From: Candidatus Saccharicenans sp.
GTDB lineage: Bacteria > Acidobacteriota > Aminicenantia > Aminicenantales > Saccharicenantaceae
Direction: 5' to 3'
Length of the DNA stretch: 5,208 nt
NCBI GenBank assembly: GCA_024653405.1
Contig: JANLGB010000165.1
Location: 1 to 5,208 of the forward strand
A program made the position numbers and the translations under genes. Each line of letters starts with the position of its first letter. Position 1 is the stretch's first letter. Below the pieces are notes generated by a model. The model saw only the letters and a list, made by a program, of their open reading frames with translations, was not told the origin of the DNA and searched no databases. This document shows, one piece after another, positions 1-5,208 of this stretch.

Positions 1-79
1 TTTCCACCAGCAGGCGACAAAGGTCTTCTTTGAGCTCAAATAATATTTCCCTTCCCCGGAGTTGGTTTTGTTTTTTCAA
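1..79 (-). CDS. Possible N-terminus of a leftward gene, truncated by the left edge
   Basis: This is a tentative call. On the minus strand a TTG at 79-77 opens a frame that stays open for 26 codons to the window edge. It reads MKKQNQLRGREILF followed by ELKEDLCRLLVE, with a basic start and then an amphipathic, charged helix-like stretch. The upstream stop in this frame is at 100-98, so the start must lie between 97 and the edge. The TTG is chosen because GAGGAG (89-84) lies 4 nt upstream of it; no ATG is available in the frame. The product is not recognisable from 26 residues. The piece is short enough that it could be a chance open frame, and the rare start codon lowers confidence. It would be divergent from the flotillin operon, with about 630 bp between the two starts. 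Confidence 0.4.
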   Translation of the reverse strand, partial: MKKQNQLRGREILFELKEDLCRLLVE

Positions 80-83
80 TTTT

Positions 84-89
84 CTCCTC
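84..89 (-). promoter_or_regulatory. Ribosome binding site supporting the TTG start at 79
   Basis: The minus strand reads GAGGAG, then AAAA, then TTG. The match to the anti-Shine-Dalgarno sequence is good, though the spacing is slightly short. It is the main reason for choosing this unusual start codon. Confidence 0.4.
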
Positions 90-152
90 AGCCCTCGCTA
101 TTCCTGCCTGTGCCCTGCCCGACAAGGCCCTGCCAATTTCTCTCTCATTTTC

Positions 153-195
153 CAATGACCCTTCCTGACCCACTACGGTTCAGGCTGGGCCATTG
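153..195 (-). other. Potential leader hairpin of the leftward transcript
   Basis: CAATGACCC (153-161) pairs with GGGCCATTG (187-195) with one mismatch. Inside this, CCTGA (164-168) pairs with TCAGG (180-184) around an 11-nt loop. The outer end lies 7 nt beyond the TATAAT at 207-202, so a transcript from that box would start at about the base of this hairpin. Which strand is transcribed is inferred. Biological function is unproven. Confidence 0.3.
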
Positions 196-201
196 TTGTT
201 G

Positions 202-207
202 ATTATA
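202..207 (-). promoter_or_regulatory. Candidate leftward -10 box (TATAAT)
   Basis: The minus strand has a perfect TATAAT hexamer inside an AT-rich segment. No good -35 hexamer sits at 17 bp; the best is TTGATT at 15 bp, so this is only a candidate. It would give a leader of about 115 nt before the TTG start at 79. Perfect hexamers also arise by chance in AT-rich DNA. Confidence 0.25.
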
Positions 208-519
208 ACAAAAAGCCGATAAAATCAAGCAATTTTTGTTTGGAAAGTAACTTTAATTGTCAAAATCGTTTTCCTATCAATTCCCTGCGTTAGCAACTCA
301 GGTCCACATACCTAATCATGTTTGGTTTTTCCAATTCCCGATTACTCGCCGAGTTTTCGGGCGTGCCCATAGCCCTCCAGCCAAGGTTGTGGTTGATTAA
401 AATGGTATGGTCAGAAAAAAACAGATCTGGCTGGCATTCTCCCTACTCAGGGGATGAATCCGGTCGGGGTCTAAGAATCGGACCAGCAGCAAACTCACGG
501 GCCGGGCTACAAATTTGGC

Positions 520-548
520 TTGACTTTGTTTATGGGAAGAATTAATAT
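520..548 (+). promoter_or_regulatory. Candidate sigma70 promoter for the flotillin operon
   Basis: TTGACT (520-525; 5 of 6 to the -35 consensus) and TAATAT (543-548; 4 of 6 to the -10 consensus) are separated by exactly 17 bp. Transcription would begin near 555 and give a leader of about 155 nt ahead of the ATG at 712. It is the best-spaced promoter-like pair I found upstream of the gene. An alternative AT-rich -10-like stretch (TAAAAT, 682-687) closer to the gene lacks a -35 partner. Confidence 0.4.
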
Positions 549-553
549 CTTTC

Positions 554-576
554 CTTGAAAAAAAAGACCTTTCAAG
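554..576 (+). other. Inverted repeat at the presumed transcript start
   Basis: CTTGAAA (554-560) and TTTCAAG (570-576) are perfect 7-bp complements with a 9-nt A-rich loop. TATCTT (546-551) and AAGATA (574-579) offer a competing pairing. No U-tract follows on the plus strand, so it does not look like an intrinsic terminator. It could be an RNA 5' hairpin or a protein-binding dyad. Confidence 0.3.
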
Positions 577-604
577 ATAGCCTGAAAAGGGAAAGTCAGA
601 AAGC

Positions 605-650
605 CATGACCTGGAGTGAACGTGTTCCTTTTTTCCCCGGTCAGGTCATG
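605..650 (+). other. Inverted repeat CATGACCTG / CAGGTCATG in the flotillin leader
   Basis: CATGACCTG (605-613) and CAGGTCATG (642-650) are perfect 9-bp complements separated by 28 nt. They lie 60-107 nt upstream of the flotillin ATG and downstream of the candidate promoter. This could be a leader hairpin or a spaced dyad for a repressor. A 9-bp arm at this distance could also be chance. Confidence 0.3.
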
Positions 651-697
651 CCCGGTCTCAGACCCGTCTCCGAACTTTTGATAAAATTATCATAATT

Positions 698-706
698 GGA
701 GGGAGG
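698..706 (+). promoter_or_regulatory. Strong ribosome binding site of the flotillin gene
   Basis: GGAGGGAGG ends 5 nt before the ATG at 712. It is a near-ideal Shine-Dalgarno sequence that fixes the start codon and predicts efficient translation. A small dyad GATAAAATTATC (680-691) lies just upstream. Confidence 0.8.
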
Positions 707-711
707 TTATC

Positions 712-2157
712 ATGCCTTTAACCACCTGGCTAATAATTATCGGCGCCATAATTGTTTTTCTGGTCATAGTGGGAGTGGTCTTGGCCACTCACTACAGGAA
801 GGTCGGGCCTAACGAAGCCCTGATTATCGCCGGCGGCCGGAAAAGAACCATCACCCTGCCTGACGGAACGAAAAAGAAAGTGGGTTATAGATATAAGCTG
901 GGCGGCGGCACTTTTGTCTGGCCCTTCATTGAAAAAGTCTACGTTCTGCCGCTCGAAGTCATCAGCATTAATATCAAGACGCCGGAAGTCCTGACCCACG
1001 GCGGTATCCCCATCCTGGCCGAAGCCTCGGCCCAGGTAAAAGTCGATTCCACCGACCTGGCCATCAGGCTGGCGGCCGAGCAGTTCCTGGGAAGCGGCAA
1101 GGAAGGCATCCGGGATGTGGCCATGAACGTCCTGGAGGGCAAGGTCAGAGAAGTGATCGGCACCATGACCGTGGAGGAAATTTACCGCGGCCGACAGGAA
1201 TTCTCCAGGCGGGTGGCCCAGGCCACCAAGGAAGATTTCACCAATATGGGCCTGGTGCTGCTTAGCTTTTCCCTTAAAGATATCAGCGACACCCAGGGCT
1301 ACATCGACGCTCTGAGCAAACCGGTGATAGCGGCGGCCAAGAGGGATGCAGCCATTGCCCAGGCTGAAACTGAAAAGGAAGCCGTTATCAAAGCTTCCCA
1401 GGCCAAGAAAGAAGCTGAGGTGGCCAGGTTGCAGGCCGAAGCCCAGATCGCCAAGGCCCAGTGGGAAAACGAAGCCAAGAAAGCCGAATCGCAGACCTTC
1501 GTCAATCAGAAAAAAGCCCAGGCTGATTTTTCCTACGAACTGGAACGGACCCGGGTCAGCCAGGAAATAAAGAAAGAAGAAGCCAGGGTCAAGCAGATTG
1601 AAAAAGAAGAGGCCATTAAGATAGAAGAACTGGAAATAAAGCGCAAGGAAAAGGAACTCGAAGCCAATGTCCTGAAACCGGCTGACGCCCGCAAGTACCA
1701 GATCCAGGCCGAAGCCGAGGCCGAAGAAATCAGGCTGATGGCCGAAGGCAAAGGCAAGGCTGAAGCCATGAAGCTCGAAGCCATGGTCAAGGCTGATGAG
1801 ATCAGGCTGCGCGGGCTGGCCGAAGCTGAAGCCATGCTGAAAAAAGCCCAGGCCTGGGAAAGGTACAACGAAGCCGCCCTGCTGGAAAGCTTCATCAAAG
1901 TGTTGCCAGAGCTGGCCAGGGCTGTGGCCGAACCGCTATCCAAGGTGGATAAGATCGTGGTCATCGGTGGCGATAAGGGGCTGGGCACCAACCAGATTAC
2001 CGGCCAGGTAACTCAGATTCTGGCCCAGATGCCGGAAGTGGTCAAAGCCCTGACCGGCGCCGACCTGGCCAAGTTCTTGAGAGACAAGCTGGGCTCCGTG
2101 GCCGCGGAAGCAGAAACCGGACAGGCTGCGGCCGAAAAGAAATCCGAGAAAAAATAA
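712..2157 (+). CDS. floT: Flotillin-like SPFH (band 7) membrane scaffold protein
   Basis: A complete 481-residue flotillin of the FloT/YuaG type, predicted to sit in the cytoplasmic membrane and oligomerise into scaffolds that organise membrane microdomains. Residues 6-26 form a single hydrophobic N-terminal segment. The following HYRKVGPNEALIIAGG is the typical entry into the SPFH domain (about 28-200). Residues 205-385 are a long Ala/Glu/Lys-rich coiled coil with repeated EAEA blocks. The C-terminal part (about 385-450; WERYNEAALL, LPELARAVAEPL, VDKIVVIGG) matches the flotillin C-terminal region, followed by a short Lys-rich tail. Length is close to B. subtilis FloT (about 509). I see no cysteine in the protein. 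The start is fixed by GGAGGGAGG. No NfeD-family partner, often adjacent to such genes, is visible in the window. The next gene starts 21 nt downstream, suggesting an operon. The family assignment is firm; the physiological role is inferred. Confidence 0.92.
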   Translation: MPLTTWLIIIGAIIVFLVIVGVVLATHYRKVGPNEALIIAGGRKRTITLPDGTKKKVGYRYKLGGGTFVWPFIEKVYVLPLEVISINIKTPEVLTHGGIPILAEASAQVKVDSTDLAIRLAAEQFLGSGKEGIRDVAMNVLEGKVREVIGTMTVEEIYRGRQEFSRRVAQATKEDFTNMGLVLLSFSLKDISDTQGYIDALSKPVIAAAKRDAAIAQAETEKEAVIKASQAKKEAEVARLQAEAQIAKAQWENEAKKAESQTFVNQKKAQADFSYELERTRVSQEIKKEEARVKQIEKEEAIKIEELEIKRKEKELEANVLKPADARKYQIQAEAEAEEIRLMAEGKGKAEAMKLEAMVKADEIRLRGLAEAEAMLKKAQAWERYNEAALLESFIKVLPELARAVAEPLSKVDKIVVIGGDKGLGTNQITGQVTQILAQMPEVVKALTGADLAKFLRDKLGSVAAEAETGQAAAEKKSEKK

Positions 2158-2178
2158 TTTCCATAAAGCAGGCAAGCC

Positions 2179-4503
2179 ATGGTTTCAGAAAGAGTAACCA
2201 AGATAGGAGCTTCCCCCACCTTAAAAATCTCGGCCAAGGCCAAAGCGATGAAGGCCGAGGGGATAGATGTCATCGATTTAAGCGTGGGCGAACCCGATTT
2301 CCCGACACCGGAAAACGTCAAGACGGCGGCCATCAAAGCCATCGAGCAGAATTTCACCAAATACACTGAAAACGACGGTATCCCGGAGCTGAGGAAAGCG
2401 GTATGCAAAAGGCTCAAGGAAGATTACGGGCTGGATTACAAGCCCAACGAGGTGCTGATATCCACCGGGGCCAAGAGCTCGCTCTATCACCTGATTCAGG
2501 CTATCGTCAACGAAGGCGACGAGGTCATCATCCCGGCACCCTATTGGGTGACTTATCCCGAGTGCGTGAATCTGGCCAAGGGTAAGCCGGTCATCGTAGA
2601 AACGAGGGAGGAAGATGGTTTTCTCATGACTCCAGAGCAGCTCAAGGCGGCCATCTCGCCCTCAACCCGGGCCCTGGTGCTGAATAATCCAAGCAATCCG
2701 ACGGGAGCCGCCTACACCAGGGAACAGCTGCTGGCCCTGGCCGAGGTAATTCGCAAGGAAGATATCTACCTAGTGGCCGACGAGATTTACAGCCGGCTGG
2801 TGTACGACGGCTTTCAGTTTGTGAGCCTGGCCGCGCTGGGTGATGACCTGAAGAAGAAGACCATAATCATCAACGGGGTTTCCAAGAGCTATTCCATGAC
2901 CGGCTGGAGAATAGGCTATGCGGCCGGGCCGGCTGAGATTATCAGCGCCATGAGCAAGATCCAGAGCCACACCACCTCCAATGCCTGTTCCATTTCCCAA
3001 AAAGCCAGCGTCGAGGCCCTGGCCGGACCACAATATGAAGTGAACCGGATGGCAGCCGAATTCCAGAGACGGCGGAACTATGTCCTGATGCGGCTGCAGC
3101 AGATTCCGGGAATTTCGTGCTTCAAGCCGCAGGGAGCCTTTTACCTGTTCCCGAACGTCAGCTCATATTACGGCAAGGAAGCCGGCGGTATCCAAATCAG
3201 GAATTCCTACGGGCTGGCTTATTACCTGCTGCGGGAAGCCCGGGTGGCCATCGTCCCGGGCGATGCTTTCGGGGCCGATAATTATATCAGGATTTCCTAC
3301 GCCACCTCCATGGAGAACCTGGAAAAAGGAATGGACCGGATAGCCGAAGCTATGTCCAGGCTGAAGACGGCCAAGAAGGTCAAGAAGATTTACCTGCAGA
3401 ATTATGTCACCCGGGTGAAAAAATCGGTACCGGTGGAAGTAGTGGCTGAGGGCAGGCTGCGGGATGCCCTGGTAGCCGAGATGGAGAGTCATCTGGGCTA
3501 CGAGAATTACTACGAGTGGAACGCCAACATCAACGGCACCATCGTTCAGCTCAGGACCAACGTCGGCCACCTTTATGACTTCTGGGTGGAAAACTGGTTC
3601 CCGGGCCAGATAGAAGCCGGCCTGGAACCGCACGCCGTGATTTACGCCGTGGACAACGTGCCGGGAAGAGAACCGCGGGCTTATTACCACCCGGAGACCA
3701 GGACGGGAATCCTGGTCAACACCGACAATTACGGGCCGCTGCGGAAGCTGGCCCTGGGCATGGTTCTGGAATCGTCGGAACACCTGGGTATCAATGCGGT
3801 GCGCGGCATGGCGGTCGGTCTGGATGGAAATGGCTTGATTCTGGTGGGGCAACCTGGAACCAAGAAGACCGAGTTGTTTTTTGAGCTGCAGAAGATGCCG
3901 CGAGTCCAGGCCCAGACCAACGAAATGGTGTTCGTGCGATTTTCGGGCAACAAGGTCGTGGCCGATGCGGTGGAAAGGAAGTTCTATATCCCGACGAATA
4001 CGGTTGAACTGCACGACCGGCTGGCCAGGCTTTTTGACCATAGCAAGTGTGAGAACGTGGTTACCAGGCGTGAGGACTGCACTGACCGGACCTGCCCGCT
4101 CCAGGACGAATGCCGGCTGGACAAGGGAGCGCCCTACTGTTTCCGGGCTTCGGGCGAATCTCAGGCCATGCTTGACCCCAACTGGCTGGCCGGAGCGCAG
4201 GCCTATACCAGGAGAAGCAACCTGAAGAGCCTGGTGATTCTGAGAAACGACCAGGTCTCACCGGCGGTGGTGGAGCTGAGCAAGGAAGAGGCCCTGCGGA
4301 TCCTGGAAAGCGGGGAGCCTTCGGGCGCGGTGAAAACTATCTCGGCCAAGGCCCAGCCATTCTTTAATCCACACCTTCTGGTGGTGAATGAAGATAAGCT
4401 GGCCATGCAGCGGCTGTTCTTCAGCCGGCTGCTGGACCAGGTCAAGTGCTATCTGGTCAACAGCGGTGTGGCCGGGGCCGACGTCCTCAAACCCCTCTTA
4501 TAA
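2179..4503 (+). CDS. Fusion: class I (AspC-type) aminotransferase + HPr kinase/PEP carboxykinase-like domain
   Basis: A 774-residue protein with two modules. Residues 1-394 are a complete fold-type I PLP aminotransferase close to aspartate aminotransferases: VGEPDFPTPE near the N-terminus, NPSNPTG with Asn173, DEIY with Asp201 and Tyr204 (PLP pyridine and O3' contacts), SKSYSMTGWR with the Schiff-base Lys236, and Arg371 in YIRISYA for the substrate carboxylate. Aspartate or another dicarboxylic amino acid with 2-oxoglutarate is likely, but exact specificity cannot be read. Residues about 395-774 begin with a basic linker (KTAKKVKK) and resemble the HprK/PEPCK P-loop superfamily: GQPGTKKTE (557-565), ADAVERKFY (595-603), SKCENV (622-627), a five-cysteine patch (624-654), and a NPHLLVV-to-LVNSG tail typical of such kinase-like proteins. 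That assignment is inference. The frame is unbroken across the junction. The start at 2179 fits the usual AspC N-terminus; the ribosome site (AGG, 2170-2172) is weak. The stop codon lies in an inverted repeat. Confidence 0.85.
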   Translation: MVSERVTKIGASPTLKISAKAKAMKAEGIDVIDLSVGEPDFPTPENVKTAAIKAIEQNFTKYTENDGIPELRKAVCKRLKEDYGLDYKPNEVLISTGAKSSLYHLIQAIVNEGDEVIIPAPYWVTYPECVNLAKGKPVIVETREEDGFLMTPEQLKAAISPSTRALVLNNPSNPTGAAYTREQLLALAEVIRKEDIYLVADEIYSRLVYDGFQFVSLAALGDDLKKKTIIINGVSKSYSMTGWRIGYAAGPAEIISAMSKIQSHTTSNACSISQKASVEALAGPQYEVNRMAAEFQRRRNYVLMRLQQIPGISCFKPQGAFYLFPNVSSYYGKEAGGIQIRNSYGLAYYLLREARVAIVPGDAFGADNYIRISYATSMENLEKGMDRIAEAMSRLKTAKKVKKIYLQNYVTRVKKSVPVEVVAEGRLRDALVAEMESHLGYENYYEWNANINGTIVQLRTNVGHLYDFWVENWFPGQIEAGLEPHAVIYAVDNVPGREPRAYYHPETRTGILVNTDNYGPLRKLALGMVLESSEHLGINAVRGMAVGLDGNGLILVGQPGTKKTELFFELQKMPRVQAQTNEMVFVRFSGNKVVADAVERKFYIPTNTVELHDRLARLFDHSKCENVVTRREDCTDRTCPLQDECRLDKGAPYCFRASGESQAMLDPNWLAGAQAYTRRSNLKSLVILRNDQVSPAVVELSKEEALRILESGEPSGAVKTISAKAQPFFNPHLLVVNEDKLAMQRLFFSRLLDQVKCYLVNSGVAGADVLKPLL

Positions 4504-4510
4504 AAAGGGG
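4492..4510 (+). other. Short hairpin overlapping the end of the fusion gene
   Basis: CCCCT (4492-4496) pairs with AGGGG (4506-4510), and TT (4498-4499) pairs with AA (4503-4504) around a tiny loop, with one mismatch. It spans the last codons (Pro-Leu-Leu) and the TAA. It resembles the C4-T/A-G4 palindromes common in bacterial repetitive sequences. No U-tract follows, so it is a poor intrinsic terminator. Confidence 0.3.
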
Positions 4511-4534
4511 GACACACTACATATTTCCTAATTT
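4501..4534 (+). repeat. Left inverted repeat arm
   Basis: This arm pairs with 4824-4856. The first 28 bases match the reverse complement of the right arm except at one position (A at 4506 versus C in the complement of 4851). After a one-base insertion (T4529) the match continues for AATTT. A core of 22 bp (4507-4528) is perfect. The first three bases are the TAA stop of the fusion gene. Confidence 0.9.
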
Positions 4535-4823
4535 CTTTTATCGCTCTCTTTATAACCCACGTTTTGCCCATCTATTATGCCTGCGGCGCAATTGCAACCA
4601 CAAAACCAAACACCGAAAAGCCGACACCTGAAAAAATAAAAGATTAATTCGCAGCCTTAATTTGATTATTGCCCTAATGACAAACTCCAGGAAACAAGCA
4701 TGATCTGATTCAAGTGGAAACATGAGATTGAAATCCTGGCGATGATTGAGAACCTAAATAAATGGCTCTTTTCCAGAATAAAAAAATCTCAGGTATTAAT
4801 AACATGACATCCCGAATACAAAA

Positions 4824-4856
4824 AAATTGGAAATATGTAGTGTGTCCCCCGTTTTA
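4824..4856 (-). repeat. Right inverted repeat arm
   Basis: This is the reverse-complement partner of 4501-4534, with the perfect 22-bp core at 4829-4850. Its outermost three bases (4854-4856), read on the minus strand, are the TAA stop of the MAT gene. The two arms therefore each end with the stop codon of the gene they abut. Confidence 0.9.
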
Positions 4857-5208
4857 ATAGATGGGCCAGCGGCGGTTAAGGAAGCCGTCTCGGATTTCAC
4901 GCCAGCTCCCCAGCACCTCATCGGCTATTTTCTTTACTTCCGCCCTTACTTTTTGGGCCTCCACCCCCCACAATTCAACATTCAGGGCCTGGGGCTCAGT
5001 GATGGGCTGGTTTATCTGGCTGACCATATAGACATAGACCTGCTGGGCTTCGGGCATCTCCTGCACAATCCTGTCGGCAATTAGCTGGCTCATGATGCTG
5101 TAGATCTTTCCCACGTGGCTAACAGGATTCTTTCCGGCCACAGCTTCCAGGCTCATCGGCCGGTAGGGCGTGATCAGACCGTTGGCCCGATTTCCCCGCC
5201 CGACCTGT
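4854..5208 (-). CDS. mat: S-adenosylmethionine synthetase, archaeal type (C-terminal part)
   Basis: The minus strand carries the last 117 codons of a methionine adenosyltransferase of the archaeal family (AdoMet_Synthase, PF01941), which makes SAM from methionine and ATP in the cytoplasm. The frame is open to the right edge, so the start and roughly two thirds of a protein of about 400 residues lie outside. Reading inward from 5207 it gives VGRGNRANGLITPYRP and then MSLEAVAGKNPVSHVGKIY, a signature block of this family. Next comes the VYVYMVSQINQPITEPQALNVEL segment and a normal family-like C-terminus ending WPIY. The methionine at 5156 is internal, not a start. The gene converges on the fusion gene, and its TAA (4856-4854) is the tip of the right inverted repeat. 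No frameshift is visible. The archaeal type is patchily distributed in bacteria, which usually use MetK. Confidence 0.9.
   Translation of the reverse strand, partial: QVGRGNRANGLITPYRPMSLEAVAGKNPVSHVGKIYSIMSQLIADRIVQEMPEAQQVYVYMVSQINQPITEPQALNVELWGVEAQKVRAEVKKIADEVLGSWREIRDGFLNRRWPIY

Larger units (their letters stand above)
80..711. other. Long intergenic region without a convincing gene
   Basis: About 630 bp separate the possible leftward TTG start from the flotillin start. The only sizeable open frame, 318-545 on the plus strand (75 codons), has no ribosome site close to its ATG, no recognisable motif and an irregular composition, so I do not call it. The sequence is more AT-rich than the flanking genes, especially 195-300 and 535-600, as expected for a divergent promoter region. 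Candidate promoters and inverted repeats within it are listed separately. I see no tRNA, no CRISPR array and no riboswitch that I can recognise. Confidence 0.6.
4501..4856. mobile_element. 356-bp inverted-repeat-bounded element without a gene (MITE or REP-like)
   Basis: The whole space between the two convergent genes is framed by near-perfect inverted repeats. The interior (about 4535-4823) is clearly more AT-rich than the neighbouring coding DNA and contains no convincing open frame. That is the architecture of a non-autonomous element. The repeat ends, with GGGGGACACAC outermost after an A-run, resemble from memory the repeats seen beside REP-associated tyrosine transposase genes. No transposase is present and no clear target-site duplication can be read. 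Alternatives are a transposase-deleted remnant or a large stem-loop between convergent genes. Confidence 0.5.

Noticed and set aside
2..43. Plus-strand frame FHQQATKVFFELK then TAA at the left edge, which could be the tail of an upstream gene.
   Set aside because: Only 13 codons are visible, and the opposite strand offers a longer frame with a ribosome site. It cannot be distinguished from chance.
318..545. A 75-codon plus-strand open frame beginning MFGFSNSRLL.
   Set aside because: There is no ribosome site at a usable distance, no recognisable motif, an irregular amino-acid mix, and the region overlaps the candidate promoter at its end. It looks like a chance frame in intergenic DNA.
1533..1991. 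A 152-codon Ser/Ala-rich minus-strand open frame inside the flotillin.
   Set aside because: Antisense shadow of the Ala/Glu/Lys coiled coil, whose codon bias suppresses stops on the other strand.
3163..4041. A 292-codon minus-strand open frame inside the fusion gene.
   Set aside because: It is the antisense shadow of the strongly supported aminotransferase-kinase fusion, with a His/Pro/Gln-rich low-plausibility protein.
4446..4631. A 61-codon plus-strand frame running from the end of the fusion gene into the element.
   Set aside because: It starts within the fusion gene in another frame, has no ribosome site and resembles no transposase or other family.
4501..4856. The inverted repeats as a bidirectional intrinsic terminator for the two convergent genes.
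   Set aside because: The arms are separated by almost 290 nt and no U-tract follows a compact GC-rich stem, so the classical terminator shape is absent.
4566..4866. A 12-nt inverted match (GCCCATCTATTA) between the element interior (4566-4577) and the end of the MAT gene (4855-4866).
   Set aside because: A 12-mer match is expected about once by chance in a window of this size, and the flanking bases do not extend it.
4827..5084. An 85-codon plus-strand frame opposite the MAT gene.
   Set aside because: Antisense to the MAT coding region, whose family signatures are unmistakable.

Overview
The window looks like chromosomal DNA of a bacterium of moderate GC content, from an anaerobic or deep-branching lineage. 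It has Shine-Dalgarno-led genes, a sigma70-like promoter candidate and a FloT-type flotillin, but also a methionine adenosyltransferase of the archaeal family. Candidatus Aminicenantes or a similar phylum would fit. That is a guess from gene flavour; no rRNA or other marker is present.

Layout. Positions 1-79 hold what may be the first 26 codons of a leftward gene that leaves the left edge (TTG start, GAGGAG ribosome site). Positions 80-711 carry no convincing gene. They contain a candidate leftward -10 box followed by a leader hairpin, a candidate rightward promoter (TTGACT-17-TAATAT), two inverted repeats in the presumed leader, and a strong ribosome site. Positions 712-2157 encode a complete flotillin-like SPFH protein. 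After a 21-nt gap, 2179-4503 encode a 774-residue protein: a complete class I (AspC-type) aminotransferase fused to a C-terminal domain resembling the HPr kinase/PEP carboxykinase P-loop superfamily. Positions 4501-4856 form an AT-rich block bounded by near-perfect inverted repeats of about 33 bp, with no gene inside, probably a non-autonomous mobile or REP-like element. Positions 4857-5208 hold the C-terminal 117 codons of archaeal-type MAT on the minus strand, convergent with the fusion gene.

How the genes may work together. The flotillin and the fusion gene are probably co-transcribed, which would link a membrane scaffold with an amino-acid-metabolising enzyme. The fusion would couple transamination, plausibly aspartate/oxaloacetate, to a kinase-like module. 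Visible motifs in that module are altered (a Lys where the Walker A Gly is expected, and Asn-Glu where an Asp pair may be expected), so it may be regulatory or have changed chemistry. The most interesting items are this fusion and the inverted-repeat element whose outer tips coincide with the stop codons of both flanking genes.
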